Positions 8,835 to 18,453 of a DNA stretch of 64,000 bases are shown here, one piece after another. The translations under genes were made by a program, and so were the position numbers. The notes under the pieces were generated by a model. That model saw nothing but the letters and a program-made list of their open reading frames with translations. It had not been told where the DNA came from and made no database searches. The stretch spans positions 124,001 to 188,000 of the forward strand of contig NZ_JAGDFX010000003.1 in the NCBI RefSeq assembly GCF_017498065.1, in the 5' to 3' direction. The number at the start of each line of letters is the position of its first letter. The stretch's first letter is position 1. This DNA is from Oceanisphaera pacifica (GTDB lineage Bacteria > Pseudomonadota > Gammaproteobacteria > Enterobacterales > Aeromonadaceae).

Positions 8835-9833
8835 TTATATGCCTTGGCTACTGTGTCGGATCACCAGCTCTGGTTTAAGAGTTAGCACCTGCCTTGGGCT
8901 ATCGGGCTGCTTAATACGTGCCAGTAGTGTGTCTACGGCCAAAGCTCCCATCACCGCCTTGGGTTGCTCTATGCTGGTAAGAGCCGGCACTAGGTAGTGC
9001 GCCAGTTCAATATTATCGTAGCCCACAATCGACATCTGCTCGGGCACTGTCATATTCGCATCTGCTAGAGCGCGTAAGGCGCCGGCGGCCATCATGTCGT
9101 TGGCAATAAATACGGCACTGGGGCGCTGCGGTAAGGTGAGCAGGCGGCTCATGGCGATATTGCCTCCCGCCAACTCAAAGTCCCCCTCACACACCCATTC
9201 ATCAGGTACGGTTAAATTTGCGTTCGCCATTGCGGTTTTAAAACCGGCTAAGCGCTCGTCGGCTGCCCGTCGGCCTAAAGGGCCGGTAATACAGCCAATA
9301 TGGCGGTGGCCTAAGGCAATTAAGTGCTCGGTGGCTAATTGGCCGCCAAGTTGTCCGCCGTCTTGAATTACATCGGCCAGCATATCTTGTGGGCCCCAGT
9401 CGGCTAGCACTAAGGGTACATTAGGGTAGCGCTCAAAAATATGGGCGCCAAGCTCCAGCTGGGTACACATCAAAATAATGCCGTCTACCCGCTTTTGTAG
9501 CAGCATTTCTATATTGCTCGTTAAGCGTTTTTTATCTCCTTGGGTATTACACAAGGCTAAGCTGTAGCCTAATTCAAAACAACGCTGCTCAACCCCTTGT
9601 ACTACTTCAGCAAAAAAAGGGTTGGCACTGCTGGTCACTAGCATGCCGAGCGTCCGGGTTTCTTTCACTTTTAAGCTGCGCGCGAGTGCCGAGGGAGCGT
9701 ACTGTAGCGCTTTCATAGCCTGCTCAACGCGCAGTGTCACCTCTGGGCTAACAAAGCGCGTTTTATTTAGTACATGGCTCACCGTAGAGGTGGATACCTT
9801 GGCCTGTTTGGCTACATCTTTAATGGTGGCCAT
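8835..9833 (-). CDS. rbsR: ribose operon repressor RbsR (LacI family)
   Basis: A 332-aa LacI-family repressor. The N-terminal helix-turn-helix is [21 protein letters not shown], followed by the hinge and a periplasmic-binding-protein-like sensor domain (about 60-332). Ribose is the expected inducer, since the gene is the last of the rbs operon. The frame is open further upstream, but ATG 9833 gives the canonical start. This start lies 14 bases inside the end of rbsK, so the two are translationally coupled. It probably represses the promoter above rbsD at the operator listed separately. Confidence 0.93.
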   Translation of the reverse strand: MATIKDVAKQAKVSTSTVSHVLNKTRFVSPEVTLRVEQAMKALQYAPSALARSLKVKETRTLGMLVTSSANPFFAEVVQGVEQRCFELGYSLALCNTQGDKKRLTSNIEMLLQKRVDGIILMCTQLELGAHIFERYPNVPLVLADWGPQDMLADVIQDGGQLGGQLATEHLIALGHRHIGCITGPLGRRAADERLAGFKTAMANANLTVPDEWVCEGDFELAGGNIAMSRLLTLPQRPSAVFIANDMMAAGALRALADANMTVPEQMSIVGYDNIELAHYLVPALTSIEQPKAVMGALAVDTLLARIKQPDSPRQVLTLKPELVIRHSSQGI

Positions 9834-10782
9834 TATGGGGGCTCCGGCATACATGAGTATCCAAAAACGCCTGAATATCAGCCTGATAAGGAATCGATGT
9901 TTGCGCTCCCTGAGCCGTTACCGATAAAGCGGCCGCGGCTTGAGCAAACTGAATCGCTCTCAGTAAGGGCAGTTGCTCTTGTAGTGCTGCAAGTAGCGCG
10001 CCGTTAAAGGTATCACCGGCGGCTGTGGTATCAATGGCCTTAACGTTAAAGCCCGATATTAACTGGCCTGCTTTCCCGTGCTCGCTTAACCATACTCCTC
10101 GCGCGCCTAAGGTGATGATAACGGTGGCAATGCCTTTTTTATGTAAGGCCGCAGCAGCCTGCGCTGCCCCCTTATCGTCGCTTACTACTATGCCGGTAAG
10201 TTGTTCGGCTTCGGTTTCGTTGGGGGTGATCACATCCACCAAAGATAATAATGCCTCGGGCAGCGCCTGTGCCGGAGCGGGATTAAGAATAACCCGGGCT
10301 CCTTGTGCTTTTGCTTGACTGGCAGCGGCTATATTGGTTGCCAGTGGGATCTCAAGTTGCAGCAGCAATTGCTTGCAAGCCAAGCCCTCGCAGTTTGCTG
10401 CTAGTTGCTCTGGCGTTAAGTAAGCATTGGCGCCCGCAGCCAATGCAATGGTGTTTTCTCCATCACTGTTCACCTGAATGAGCGCCACGCCAGTATTCAC
10501 CTGGCTGATGGAGGCAATTGCTTGAGTGTTAATGCCATCTGCGGCAAAGCCTGCCACCAAGCTCTGCGCCAAGGCATCGTCACCCACGCAAGCAATAAAG
10601 CGCGTGCTGGCACCCGCTCGCGCTGCCGCCACTGCCTGATTTGCCCCTTTGCCACCCGGTACAATCTGATAATCATGGCCGGTTAGGGTTTCGCCAGGGC
10701 GCGGAAATTGCGTTAAGCGGATCACATGGTCAATATTAATGCTGCCCACTACGGTTAATGTCATGGTGTTTGCCTTATTCAC
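9820..10782 (-). CDS. rbsK: ribokinase
   Basis: A PfkB-family sugar kinase that phosphorylates D-ribose to ribose 5-phosphate. The motif [15 protein letters not shown] (43-57) binds sugar, and [13 protein letters not shown] near 251-263 contains the catalytic Asp257 and anion hole. The frame starts at 10782, overlapping the rbsB stop by 8 bases; an internal ATG at residue 7 ([12 protein letters not shown]) is an equally good start and gives 314 aa. It lies between rbsB and rbsR. Confidence 0.95.
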   Translation of the reverse strand: MNKANTMTLTVVGSINIDHVIRLTQFPRPGETLTGHDYQIVPGGKGANQAVAAARAGASTRFIACVGDDALAQSLVAGFAADGINTQAIASISQVNTGVALIQVNSDGENTIALAAGANAYLTPEQLAANCEGLACKQLLLQLEIPLATNIAAASQAKAQGARVILNPAPAQALPEALLSLVDVITPNETEAEQLTGIVVSDDKGAAQAAAALHKKGIATVIITLGARGVWLSEHGKAGQLISGFNVKAIDTTAAGDTFNGALLAALQEQLPLLRAIQFAQAAAALSVTAQGAQTSIPYQADIQAFLDTHVCRSPHNGHH

Positions 10783-11656
10783 TGATCACTTGCAATGGCA
10801 CTGGGATGTGTTTTTCAATGGTTTGTGCGTTCAACAGCTTATCGGCCGTTTCTACAGCAATGGCGCCAATGGCATCGGGCTGCTGAGCAATAGTGGCGGA
10901 TAAACGCCCAGCTTGTACTGCTTTTATGCCATCTGCAGTGCCGTCAAATCCCACAATCAGTACGTCTTTTTTATTAGCAGCTTGCAGCGCACGCAAAGCA
11001 CCCAGCGCCATTTCGTCATTTTGAGCAAACACGGCTTGTACATCTGGGTTAGCGGCCAATAAGTTCTCCATCACATTTAACCCTTTAGTGCGGTCAAAGT
11101 CGGCGGGTTGGCTGGCCAGCAGTTCAAACTTGTGCTTGGCAATTGCTTGCTTAAAGCCTTCGCCTCGCTCGCGCGCCGCACTGGTGCCGGCAATGCCTTC
11201 TAATTGAATGACTTTGGCATTACTACCGACTTGTTCGGCAATAAAATCACCAGCCATTAATCCGCCGGCCACGTTGTCGGAGGCAATATGAGACTTCACA
11301 TCGCCGCGGCTGGCCGCGCGATCTAGGGTTAATACTGGCAATTTGGCGCGATTGGCTAAACGAATAGCATTGGTTACGGCATCGGAGTCGGTTGGGTTAA
11401 TCAGCAGCACTTTGGCACCGCGCACGTTTAAGTCTTCTACGTTAGAAAGCTCTTTGGCAGGATCATTTTGTGAATCCAGCACTATCAGTTGATAACCTAA
11501 TTCGTCCGCTTTTTGCTCGGCCCCTTCTTTCATAGTGACAAAAAACGGATTATTAAGCGTCGAAATCACCAGCGCTAAGGTTTCTTTGGCATAAGCAGTG
11601 CTGCTTATAGTGGCACTTAACAGTGCAACAGACAGTACAGTCGTGAGTTTTTTCAT
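10775..11656 (-). CDS. rbsB: D-ribose ABC transporter periplasmic binding protein
   Basis: A 293-aa periplasmic sugar-binding protein. Residues 1-25 form a Sec signal peptide ([22 protein letters not shown]). The mature part starts [26 protein letters not shown], the typical RbsB N-lobe, and ends with [21 protein letters not shown]. It delivers ribose to RbsC. ATG 11656 is chosen because it places the signal peptide at the N-terminus; the frame opens 8 codons earlier without an RBS. Confidence 0.95.
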   Translation of the reverse strand: MKKLTTVLSVALLSATISSTAYAKETLALVISTLNNPFFVTMKEGAEQKADELGYQLIVLDSQNDPAKELSNVEDLNVRGAKVLLINPTDSDAVTNAIRLANRAKLPVLTLDRAASRGDVKSHIASDNVAGGLMAGDFIAEQVGSNAKVIQLEGIAGTSAARERGEGFKQAIAKHKFELLASQPADFDRTKGLNVMENLLAANPDVQAVFAQNDEMALGALRALQAANKKDVLIVGFDGTADGIKAVQAGRLSATIAQQPDAIGAIAVETADKLLNAQTIEKHIPVPLQVISE

Positions 11657-11694
11657 AATAGATTCCTTAATGGATAACATGAACCAGTTCAGTT

Positions 11695-12654
11695 TTATTT
11701 GTGTTTATTGTCGACCAAAACCGCCAACAAAATAACACTCGCCTTGGCAATCATCTGATAGTAAGAAGACACATCCAGCAGGTTAAGGGCATTATTCAAA
11801 AAGCCAATAATCAGCGCACCAATTAAAGTGCCCATAATGGCGCCTTTACCACCGGCTAGGCTAGTACCGCCTAACACCACGGCGGCAATAGCGTCTAACT
11901 CATAAGTGGTGCCAGCCGTGGGTTGAGCTGAAGATAAACGGCTGGTAACAATAATCGCGGCCAATGCCGATAACATGCCACAAATGGCATATACGCCAAT
12001 TTTTACCCGTGCCACATTAATGCCCGATAAGCGAGCTGCAGCCTCGTTGCCACCCACGGCATAAATATAGCGGCCAAACCGAGTATGGTTTAATAAATAC
12101 CAAGCACCCAAAAACGTGATGGCCATTAACCACACCGGCACTGGAATGCCAAACACATAACCGGTGCCAAACCACGCAAAAATATCGCCTGCATCAGTGA
12201 AACCGGTAGAAATAGGGCGTCCTTGGGTATAAACCATGGTAACGCCGCGCAGCAGTGTCATGGTGACCAAGGTGGCAATAAAAGCTTGCACCCGACCTTT
12301 GGCAACAATCAGACCACTTAAGCTGCCCAAGGCAAAGCCGGCCAATAACACAGCGGGCAGGGTGATAAAAATAGACAGCTCCATCGACACCATGCTGGCA
12401 GCAAAGGCACCACATAATGCCAGCACTGAGCCCACGCTTAGGTCGATACCGGCGGTTAATATTACTAGGGTCATGCCCACGGCAATAATGGCGTTCACCG
12501 AGGTTTGGCGCAAAATATTTAGCAGGTTATCAAGGGTAAAAAAGTACGGGTTTAATGCCGAGACCACGGCAATCAATATGAGTAGCGCGATCAGCGATTT
12601 TTGAGCAATCAGCCACTCTTTAGTAAACCAACGGCGGGTATTAGCGGTTGTCAT
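11695..12654 (-). CDS. rbsC: ribose ABC transporter permease
   Basis: A 319-aa inner-membrane permease of the branched-chain/ribose type with 8-10 helices. It contains the [32 protein letters not shown] cytoplasmic-loop/helix signature that contacts the ATPase, and [31 protein letters not shown] near the N-terminus. The start codon overlaps the rbsA stop by one base (TAATG), showing tight coupling to the RbsA ATPase. Confidence 0.95.
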   Translation of the reverse strand: MTTANTRRWFTKEWLIAQKSLIALLILIAVVSALNPYFFTLDNLLNILRQTSVNAIIAVGMTLVILTAGIDLSVGSVLALCGAFAASMVSMELSIFITLPAVLLAGFALGSLSGLIVAKGRVQAFIATLVTMTLLRGVTMVYTQGRPISTGFTDAGDIFAWFGTGYVFGIPVPVWLMAITFLGAWYLLNHTRFGRYIYAVGGNEAAARLSGINVARVKIGVYAICGMLSALAAIIVTSRLSSAQPTAGTTYELDAIAAVVLGGTSLAGGKGAIMGTLIGALIIGFLNNALNLLDVSSYYQMIAKASVILLAVLVDNKHK

Positions 12655-14156
12655 TATGGGTGTTCCTCTTGATGGGGCTTACCGACAGCGGCGGCCAGTA
12701 ATTGTTCTTGAGTGACAGTGGTGGCAGTAAACTCACCGTTAATTCGACCTTGGTGCATCACCATAATACGATCACTTATGCCTAACACTTCTGGCATATC
12801 AGACGAGACTAAAATAATAGCCATGCCTTCTTGTTTAAAGCGATTAATGAGCTGATAAATCTCTTTTTTGGCACCCACATCTACGCCGCGTGTGGGCTCA
12901 TCCAAAATCAGCACCTTAGGGCGCGTCATTAAGCCTTTCGCAATGGCGACCTTTTGTTGATTCCCTCCCGATAAATGACCAATCAACTGATCGCGTGTGG
13001 GAGTTCTAATATTAAACAAACTAATAAACTCATCTACCGCACTGCGCTCAGCTTGGTGAGCAAGCTGTAACCCTTGGCTCAGCTCGGCGAGCGCCGATAA
13101 GCTCATGTTATTTTTAACAGATAATCCCAATATCAGGCCATCGCCTTTACGGTCTTCTGAAATATAAGCGATGCCTGCGGCCAACGCTTGTTGTGGGTGT
13201 GCGGCGCCATAAGGTTTACCAGATAACCACACCTTACCTTTTGTTCGGGGCTCGGCACCGTATAAGGCTTTTACCAGCTCTGTGCGTCCTGCGCCCATTA
13301 AGCCAGAAAACCCCAGTATTTCACCTTGATGCAAGCTAAAGCTAATATCTTCAATGCCCGGGGCGCTCATCTGTTCAACTTTAAGCACTTCTTGACCAAG
13401 AGGCGTTGCTATTCTGGGATATTGTTCGTCGAGCTTACGCCCAACCATGAGTTCAATAAGCTGATCTTCGTCTATGTCACTCACCGCGGCTTCAGCAATC
13501 CATTGTCCATCACGCAATACGGTGACGCGATCGCAAATTTCAAAAATTTCTTTTAACCGGTGAGAAATATAGACAATGGCGCAGCCAGTAGCGCGTAACT
13601 CGTTAATGACTCTAAATAAAGCGCGAGTTTCTGTATCAGTTAGGGCATCTGTGGGCTCATCCATAATGATCACATCGGCTTTAAACGATAATGCCTTGGC
13701 AATCTCCACCATTTGCTGAGCCCCTATGCTCAAGTTGCCCAAGCGTGTTTGTGGCGACTGGCGAATTTGCAAACGATCCAGTAGCGCTTGGGCATCGGCA
13801 TATAACTGAGTCCAGTTAATCTTGCCAAACTTATTCACCGGCTCTCGGCCCAAGTAAATATTCTCGGCAATGGTCAGCTCATTTAAGAGATTAAGCTCTT
13901 GATGAATAATGCCAATTCCAGCCTGTTGCGACTCGCGAGGTCCTTTAAAATGACAAGGCTTGCCATGATAAATAATACGGCCTGCATCGGCTTGATAAAT
14001 ACCGGTCAGCACCTTCATTAAGGTTGATTTGCCGGCCCCGTTCTCTCCCATCAGCGCCATCACTTGCCCGGGATAGACGTTAAGGCCGGCTTGCGTGAGT
14101 GCTTTTACCCCCGGAAACGCCTTATCTATGGCGGTTAAAGACAGTATTGCTTCCAT
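12654..14156 (-). CDS. rbsA: ribose ABC transporter ATP-binding protein (double ABC)
   Basis: A 500-aa protein with two ABC domains energising ribose uptake. Domain 1 has Walker [10 protein letters not shown] (near 37-45), signature [15 protein letters not shown] and Walker [13 protein letters not shown]. Domain 2 (after residue ~250) has the degenerate Walker [11 protein letters not shown] typical of sugar double-ATPases, [15 protein letters not shown] and [17 protein letters not shown] 14156 follows a GAGGT ribosome binding site; a GTG two codons upstream is the alternative. The gene starts 8 bases after rbsD stops. Confidence 0.95.
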   Translation of the reverse strand: MEAILSLTAIDKAFPGVKALTQAGLNVYPGQVMALMGENGAGKSTLMKVLTGIYQADAGRIIYHGKPCHFKGPRESQQAGIGIIHQELNLLNELTIAENIYLGREPVNKFGKINWTQLYADAQALLDRLQIRQSPQTRLGNLSIGAQQMVEIAKALSFKADVIIMDEPTDALTDTETRALFRVINELRATGCAIVYISHRLKEIFEICDRVTVLRDGQWIAEAAVSDIDEDQLIELMVGRKLDEQYPRIATPLGQEVLKVEQMSAPGIEDISFSLHQGEILGFSGLMGAGRTELVKALYGAEPRTKGKVWLSGKPYGAAHPQQALAAGIAYISEDRKGDGLILGLSVKNNMSLSALAELSQGLQLAHQAERSAVDEFISLFNIRTPTRDQLIGHLSGGNQQKVAIAKGLMTRPKVLILDEPTRGVDVGAKKEIYQLINRFKQEGMAIILVSSDMPEVLGISDRIMVMHQGRINGEFTATTVTQEQLLAAAVGKPHQEEHP

Positions 14157-14163
14157 ATTCACC

Positions 14164-14583
14164 TCAAAAAGGCACGCCGCAGCGCAATATCAAATTGGCG
14201 TAGGGCGTGCATTCGCCAGTGCGAACCACCGCCTTGGCTTGAGTGGTATTGTGTTTGAGCTGCTCATGACTGATGTAGTTAACAGTAATGTGCTTGCCCT
14301 GAGCGGCGCTGGCTTGTTCAATGTGTGTTAACAGTTGTTGGTGTAACTCTGGGCTGGCCGTGATCACTTCTTTAGCTAAGGTGACGTTTTCTAATTGCAG
14401 CTCGGTGAGTAGGGCGCTTAATACAGACAATAAACTCGGTACGCCTGGGCTCACCGCCAAGTCAATACGTTGTGGGCCAGAGGGAATAGGCAGGCCAGCA
14501 TCGGCCAATACCAAGGTGTCGGTATGACCTAGGCTTGCGACTTGTGCCGATAGATGGCTATTTAATAAGGTGGTTTTTTTCAC
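14164..14583 (-). CDS. rbsD: D-ribose pyranase
   Basis: A 139-aa cytosolic mutarotase converting beta-pyranose ribose to the furanose form used by RbsK. Catalytic His20 is present ([18 protein letters not shown]), and the C-terminal [21 protein letters not shown] holds the conserved Tyr and Asn of the family. It is the first gene of rbsDACBKR and lies directly below the proposed RbsR-controlled promoter. Confidence 0.95.
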   Translation of the reverse strand: MKKTTLLNSHLSAQVASLGHTDTLVLADAGLPIPSGPQRIDLAVSPGVPSLLSVLSALLTELQLENVTLAKEVITASPELHQQLLTHIEQASAAQGKHITVNYISHEQLKHNTTQAKAVVRTGECTPYANLILRCGVPF

Positions 14584-14664
14584 ACTATTGGCCTTTTTGT
14601 GGGACAGATGAAGCCCAAGCGGTATGACGCCTTGATGACATGGTTTACAAAATCAAAGCCTTAA

Positions 14665-14692
14665 ATTATATCAAATCGGTTGCGCAATCGGT
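14665..14692 (-). promoter_or_regulatory. rbs promoter with probable RbsR operator
   Basis: The imperfect palindrome ATCGGTTGCGCAATCGGT (14675-14692; 14 of 18 positions symmetric, TTGCGCAA centre) has the central CG typical of LacI-family operators. On the minus strand a perfect -10 box TATAAT occupies 14670-14665, immediately downstream. The palindrome therefore covers the spacer and -35 area, the classic place for repression. The -35 itself is poor. The assignment to RbsR is inferred from position and family. Confidence 0.6.
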
Positions 14693-14748
14693 TCGATAGG
14701 TAATTGTAGACAAGAAAGTGCATTATTGTGTGTGTACAATGATAAAAA

Positions 14749-14764
14749 TGAGATCTAGATCAAC
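14749..14764. promoter_or_regulatory. CRP-like binding site upstream of rbs
   Basis: TGAGATCTAGATCAAC closely follows the ideal CRP site TGTGATCTAGATCACA, including the whole central GATCTAGATC. It is flanked by A-rich sequence on both sides, as in the consensus. The centre is about 86 bases from the -10 box of the rbs promoter, far but possible for class I activation. It also lies about 93 bases above the miaE start, so it may act there instead. Confidence 0.55.
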
Positions 14765-14849
14765 AAAGCCTTTAGCAAGAGCAGCCTAAGCCAGTTAATG
14801 ATAAAATACCTAACTTGATCATTCTAACGATGAGCTTACCTAGACCCTT

Positions 14850-15635
14850 ATGACAAATGCACCTTCTTTATCGTCTGAGTTTGACGTGTTATTGGCTCCT
14901 ATTTATGACTTTTTACGCTGCGATACTCCCAATGCTTGGGTTGAAGAGGCACGTAAACCGGAGAACTTACCGATTATTCTGCGCGACCATTTGCTATGTG
15001 AATTAAAAGCCGCACAAAGTGCCATGTTTTTGCTAAAACGTTATGCGCTTACCGAAGAGGGCATTAGCGACATCTCAAAGATGATGGCGCCTTATGAGCA
15101 GTTTGCTTATAACCGAGTGGGAGACTTGCACAGCTTACGAGCGAAAAACTACTTGTCTAAAACCATTAAAGCTCGGCCAGACTGCGCTTATGGGCAAGAG
15201 ATGATCGATAAAATGGTATTATTGATCAGAGAAGAATTACATCACTTTTATCAGGTGTTAGAAATATTGGAAGAAAATGGCATTGCTTATGAGCCTGTGC
15301 CGGCGTCTCGTTATGCCAAAATGATGCTGAAGAAGGTACGAACCTATGAGCCCGAAGCCTTAGTCGATAAGCTCATTGTGTGCGCGTTTATTGAGGCACG
15401 CTCTTGTGAGCGTTTTGCCAAGCTGGCGCCGCATTTGCCGCCTAAAATTGGTCAATTTTATACTTCTTTATTACGTTCAGAAGCACGTCACTATCAAGAT
15501 TACTTAGCCTTAGCTGATCAAATAACCGATGAAGATATTAGCGACAGAGTCGCGCTGTTTCGTGACGTTGAAGCCGATTTAATTCAATCACCCGACGATA
15601 ACTTTAAGTTTCATTCCGGGCACCCGGGTAACTGA
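14850..15635 (+). CDS. miaE: tRNA-(ms2io6A37) hydroxylase MiaE
   Basis: A 261-aa non-haem di-iron monooxygenase that hydroxylates the isopentenyl chain of ms2i6A at position 37 of tRNAs. The ferritin-like fold carries iron-ligand Glu/His pairs in LLCELKAAQSA, REELHHFYQVLEIL, EARSCERF and SEARHYQDYL. Length matches characterised MiaE (about 250-270). It is a single gene, divergent from rbs and convergent with sapF. Confidence 0.93.
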   Translation: MTNAPSLSSEFDVLLAPIYDFLRCDTPNAWVEEARKPENLPIILRDHLLCELKAAQSAMFLLKRYALTEEGISDISKMMAPYEQFAYNRVGDLHSLRAKNYLSKTIKARPDCAYGQEMIDKMVLLIREELHHFYQVLEILEENGIAYEPVPASRYAKMMLKKVRTYEPEALVDKLIVCAFIEARSCERFAKLAPHLPPKIGQFYTSLLRSEARHYQDYLALADQITDEDISDRVALFRDVEADLIQSPDDNFKFHSGHPGN

Positions 15636-15639
15636 TAGC

Positions 15640-15755
15640 TGTAAGCTTTACGCCGACCGCTTTACGAAAAACCGAACCGGTTTTATCTTTAACGTATAGC
15701 GTATAGCGTATAGCGTATAGCGTATAGCGTACAGCGTTAGGCGTACCGCGTTCTT
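15640..15755. repeat. dispersed repeat with heptamer array
   Basis: Between miaE and sapF. The heptamer CGTATAG is repeated five times perfectly (15693-15727), followed by the variant CGTACAG (15728-15734). The flanks AAACCGGTTTTATCTTTAACGTA-like and GCTTTACGC-GACCGCT words also occur at 22905-23045, where a single CGTACAG unit stands in place of the array. The array is thus a local expansion inside an older dispersed repeat. It is not a CRISPR: there are no spacers. Confidence 0.7.
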
Positions 15756-16556
15756 TTAGCGCTTATTATGATGCCAGCGGTATTCATTGTTGTAGTTTTG
15801 CAACAGGCGCAGCCCGTGTTCGCTTTGTGGTGTGGTTAATACTTTTTGCGTGGGGCCGGCTTCTACCACATAACCGTTGTGCATTAACATAACGTGGTCA
15901 CTAATGTGGCGCACCACACCGAGATCGTTGGCCACCAACACATAAGATAACCCCAACCGGCTTTGCAGGCTCAATAGTAAGTTAATAATTTGCGAGCGCA
16001 CCGAAATATCTAAATTAGAAATCGCCTCGTCCGCTACAATAATATTGGGCGATAAAATAAGCGCGCGTGCCAGTGCTACCCGCTGTTTTTGGCCGGTTGA
16101 AATCATTTGCGGATAAAAATGATAATGATCTGGCAGCAAGCCTACTAACTTTAGAGTGTCTAACACTAATTCGTGACGCTCGGCCTCATTGAGGTTGGTG
16201 TTGAGGCTAAGGGGCATTTCTAAAATATTACCAATGTTACTGCGTGGATTAAGAGAAGTATTGGGATCTTGAAAAATCATGCGTAGCAACTGACAACGCT
16301 TTTTATCATCACCGGCTGCAATTTTATCGCCATTAATATAAATACTGCCTTTTGTTGGCGGCATCACCCCAGCCAATACTTTAGCCAAGGTACTTTTTCC
16401 TGAACCCGAATCGCCCATAATGGCCAGCGTTTGCCCTCGCTCCAGTGTAAAAGACAAGGGATGAAACGCCGTTTTGGTGACTTTGCGAAATAATCGAGTT
16501 TGAGTGACAAACTCTTTACTCAAATTATCAACTTTTAGTAATGGCACCTGACTCAT
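15756..16556 (-). CDS. sapF: peptide ABC transporter ATP-binding protein SapF
   Basis: A 266-aa ABC ATPase. Walker A GDSGSGKST sits near 48-56, the Q-loop is MIFQDPNTSLNPR, the signature is ISTGQKQRVALARAL (S-T-G-Q, as in SapF rather than LSGGQ), and Walker B is IIVADEAISNLD. It is the last gene of sapABCDF and its ATG overlaps the sapD stop by 4 bases. The Sap system is implicated in antimicrobial peptide handling and potassium/putrescine-related functions in enterics. ATPase pairing with SapD is inferred. Confidence 0.9.
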   Translation of the reverse strand: MSQVPLLKVDNLSKEFVTQTRLFRKVTKTAFHPLSFTLERGQTLAIMGDSGSGKSTLAKVLAGVMPPTKGSIYINGDKIAAGDDKKRCQLLRMIFQDPNTSLNPRSNIGNILEMPLSLNTNLNEAERHELVLDTLKLVGLLPDHYHFYPQMISTGQKQRVALARALILSPNIIVADEAISNLDISVRSQIINLLLSLQSRLGLSYVLVANDLGVVRHISDHVMLMHNGYVVEAGPTQKVLTTPQSEHGLRLLQNYNNEYRWHHNKR

Positions 16557-17560
16557 GACTTGGGCTTACCTTTTTGGGGCATATTCAGCGGAAAGTGGCA
16601 GTAGTAGCTTTGCCCTTTGTACTTAGCTAATGGCGGCGTGATCACACATTTTTTTTGTGCATTAGGACAGCGTGGGCCTAATCGACAGCCAATGGGTAAG
16701 CTTTGCAGTGGAGGAATAGCCCCCGGCAAGGTATTCAGCCGTGACTTATGGGGTAAACTGCCGTCTAAGTCGGGCATCATCTGTAACAGGGCAGCCGTAT
16801 AAGGGTGATGAGGCTGGGTTAATATTTGCTCTCGGGTGCCAGACTCGACCGCCTGTCCACAGTACATAACAGTAATATTATTAGTTAAACGCGCAAAGGT
16901 CGTTAAATCATTACTGATCAACAATACAGTGGTGCCCGATAGCTTATTGACACGTTCGAGTAGGCGTAAAATTTGTGCCTGATTAGAGGCTTCCATGGCA
17001 TTGGTGGGCTCATCTGCCACTAATAATTTAGGCTGTGTCGCCAGTCCCATAGCAATCATGACCTTTTGGCATTCGCCTTCCGATAACTCAAAGGGGTAAG
17101 CATTTATCACGGTTTGTGAGTTGCGAATGCCCACTCTGTGTAGCAAGGATACCGCCTCTTTATGCCGCCAGTGCCAATGCTGCCACCATTTAGCGTTAGC
17201 CATACGTCTTGGCATTGCCTCTTTTAGCTGAGCACCTATGGTTTGTGACGGGTCAAGACAGCTTGATGGCTCTTGAAATACCATAGCAATGTCTTGCCCC
17301 ATCATACGTCGGCGTTCTTTATGAGATAGGCTGAGCAGGTCGATATTACCAAAGTGCATCCGATCGGCCGTAACATGCCAAGTATCTTTGGCAATGCCGG
17401 CCAAGGTTTCTGCCACCAAGCTTTTTCCTGAGCCTGACTCGCCCACTAGGCCGCGAATTTCTCCCTCGGCCAGCGTTAAGCTAAATTTATCAACCGCTTT
17501 CACCAAGCCCTGTGGCGTTTCTATTTCAATAGTGAGATTACGAATATCGAGTAGTGGCAT
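16553..17560 (-). CDS. sapD: peptide ABC transporter ATP-binding protein SapD
   Basis: A 335-aa ABC ATPase with Walker A GESGSGKSL (near 39-47), Q-loop MVFQEPSSCLDPSQ, signature LSEGECQKVMIAMGL and Walker B LLVADEPTNAME. The C-terminus holds the oligopeptide-transporter extension with cysteines (GCRLGPRCPNAQKKC). The signature LSEGE and the non-canonical CxxxxxxxCxxA cluster are SapD traits. It is coupled to sapC (TAATG) and sapF (ATGA). Confidence 0.92.
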   Translation of the reverse strand: MPLLDIRNLTIEIETPQGLVKAVDKFSLTLAEGEIRGLVGESGSGKSLVAETLAGIAKDTWHVTADRMHFGNIDLLSLSHKERRRMMGQDIAMVFQEPSSCLDPSQTIGAQLKEAMPRRMANAKWWQHWHWRHKEAVSLLHRVGIRNSQTVINAYPFELSEGECQKVMIAMGLATQPKLLVADEPTNAMEASNQAQILRLLERVNKLSGTTVLLISNDLTTFARLTNNITVMYCGQAVESGTREQILTQPHHPYTAALLQMMPDLDGSLPHKSRLNTLPGAIPPLQSLPIGCRLGPRCPNAQKKCVITPPLAKYKGQSYYCHFPLNMPQKGKPKS

Positions 17561-18453
17561 TAGTCCATGACCTCATTAATGGCTTGGCGCAGCCCTTCAC
17601 CCACCATATTAATCACTAATACCGTGAGCAAGATGGCCAAGCCGGGGAGGGCGACCGTCCAAGGGGCAAGAAATACTAACTCTATGGCATCGGCCAACAT
17701 GGTACCCCACTCCGGTCTAGGGGGCTGGGCCCCTAAGTCTAAAAAGCCCACGGCGGTGATGTCCAAAATAGCAGAGGATAGCCCTCGGGTGGTTTGGCTA
17801 ATAATGGTGTCACTGAGGTTGGGCAAAACGCCGTAGCGCAGCATATCCCAACGGGTGCCACCGTCTAATCGCAAGGCGGTAAGGTATTCTTTTTGCATCT
17901 CATCCGACACTGCATTGTAAATGGCGCGGGTAAATTGCGGCGTTAGAGCTAAGGTAATGGCAATCAGGGTGTTAAACAGCCCAGGCCCCAAGATAGCGAC
18001 AAAAATAATGGCCAGCAGCAGTGACGGAATAGATAAAAGGGTATCTAATAAGTGGTTAAGAATGCTGGCTTTAAAGCCTTTGAACATGCCGCCAACAATG
18101 CCGATACTGCCGCCTACCAATAGCGCTACTAATACCGCTAATACGCCATTACCAAAGGTAAGGCGGGCCCCAAACATTAAGCGCGATAACATATCGCGGC
18201 CTAAATCATCCGTGCCTAAAAAGAAGTCCACATTACCTTCATCGGCCCAAGAAGGGGGCATTAATAACAGCTGGGTAAATTGTTCATTGGCCGCATAGGG
18301 GGCCAACCAAGGGGTAAGTAGGGTGAGCAAAGCTAACAGCACCAAGCCCCATAGGCCGATCATGGCCAGCATATTGCGCTTAAACACCAGCCAAGTCTGT
18401 TCCCGTGGCGAGCGCACCCGCACTTCTGGATAAATATTACCCTTGCTTGGCAT
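17560..18453 (-). CDS. sapC: peptide ABC transporter permease SapC
   Basis: A 297-aa DppC/OppC-type inner-membrane permease. The N-terminal cytoplasmic part (VRSPREQTWLVFKRNMLAMIGLWGL) is typical. The periplasmic loop has LLMPPSWADEG and LGTDDLGRDMLSRLMFGARLT, and the EAA loop is EYLTALRLDGGTRWDMLRYGVLPN. The start overlaps the end of sapB by 17 bases. Confidence 0.93.
   Translation of the reverse strand: MPSKGNIYPEVRVRSPREQTWLVFKRNMLAMIGLWGLVLLALLTLLTPWLAPYAANEQFTQLLLMPPSWADEGNVDFFLGTDDLGRDMLSRLMFGARLTFGNGVLAVLVALLVGGSIGIVGGMFKGFKASILNHLLDTLLSIPSLLLAIIFVAILGPGLFNTLIAITLALTPQFTRAIYNAVSDEMQKEYLTALRLDGGTRWDMLRYGVLPNLSDTIISQTTRGLSSAILDITAVGFLDLGAQPPRPEWGTMLADAIELVFLAPWTVALPGLAILLTVLVINMVGEGLRQAINEVMD

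Noticed and set aside
15693-15734. Heptamer array as a CRISPR
   Set aside because: Units are contiguous 7-mers without spacers, and no cas gene is present.
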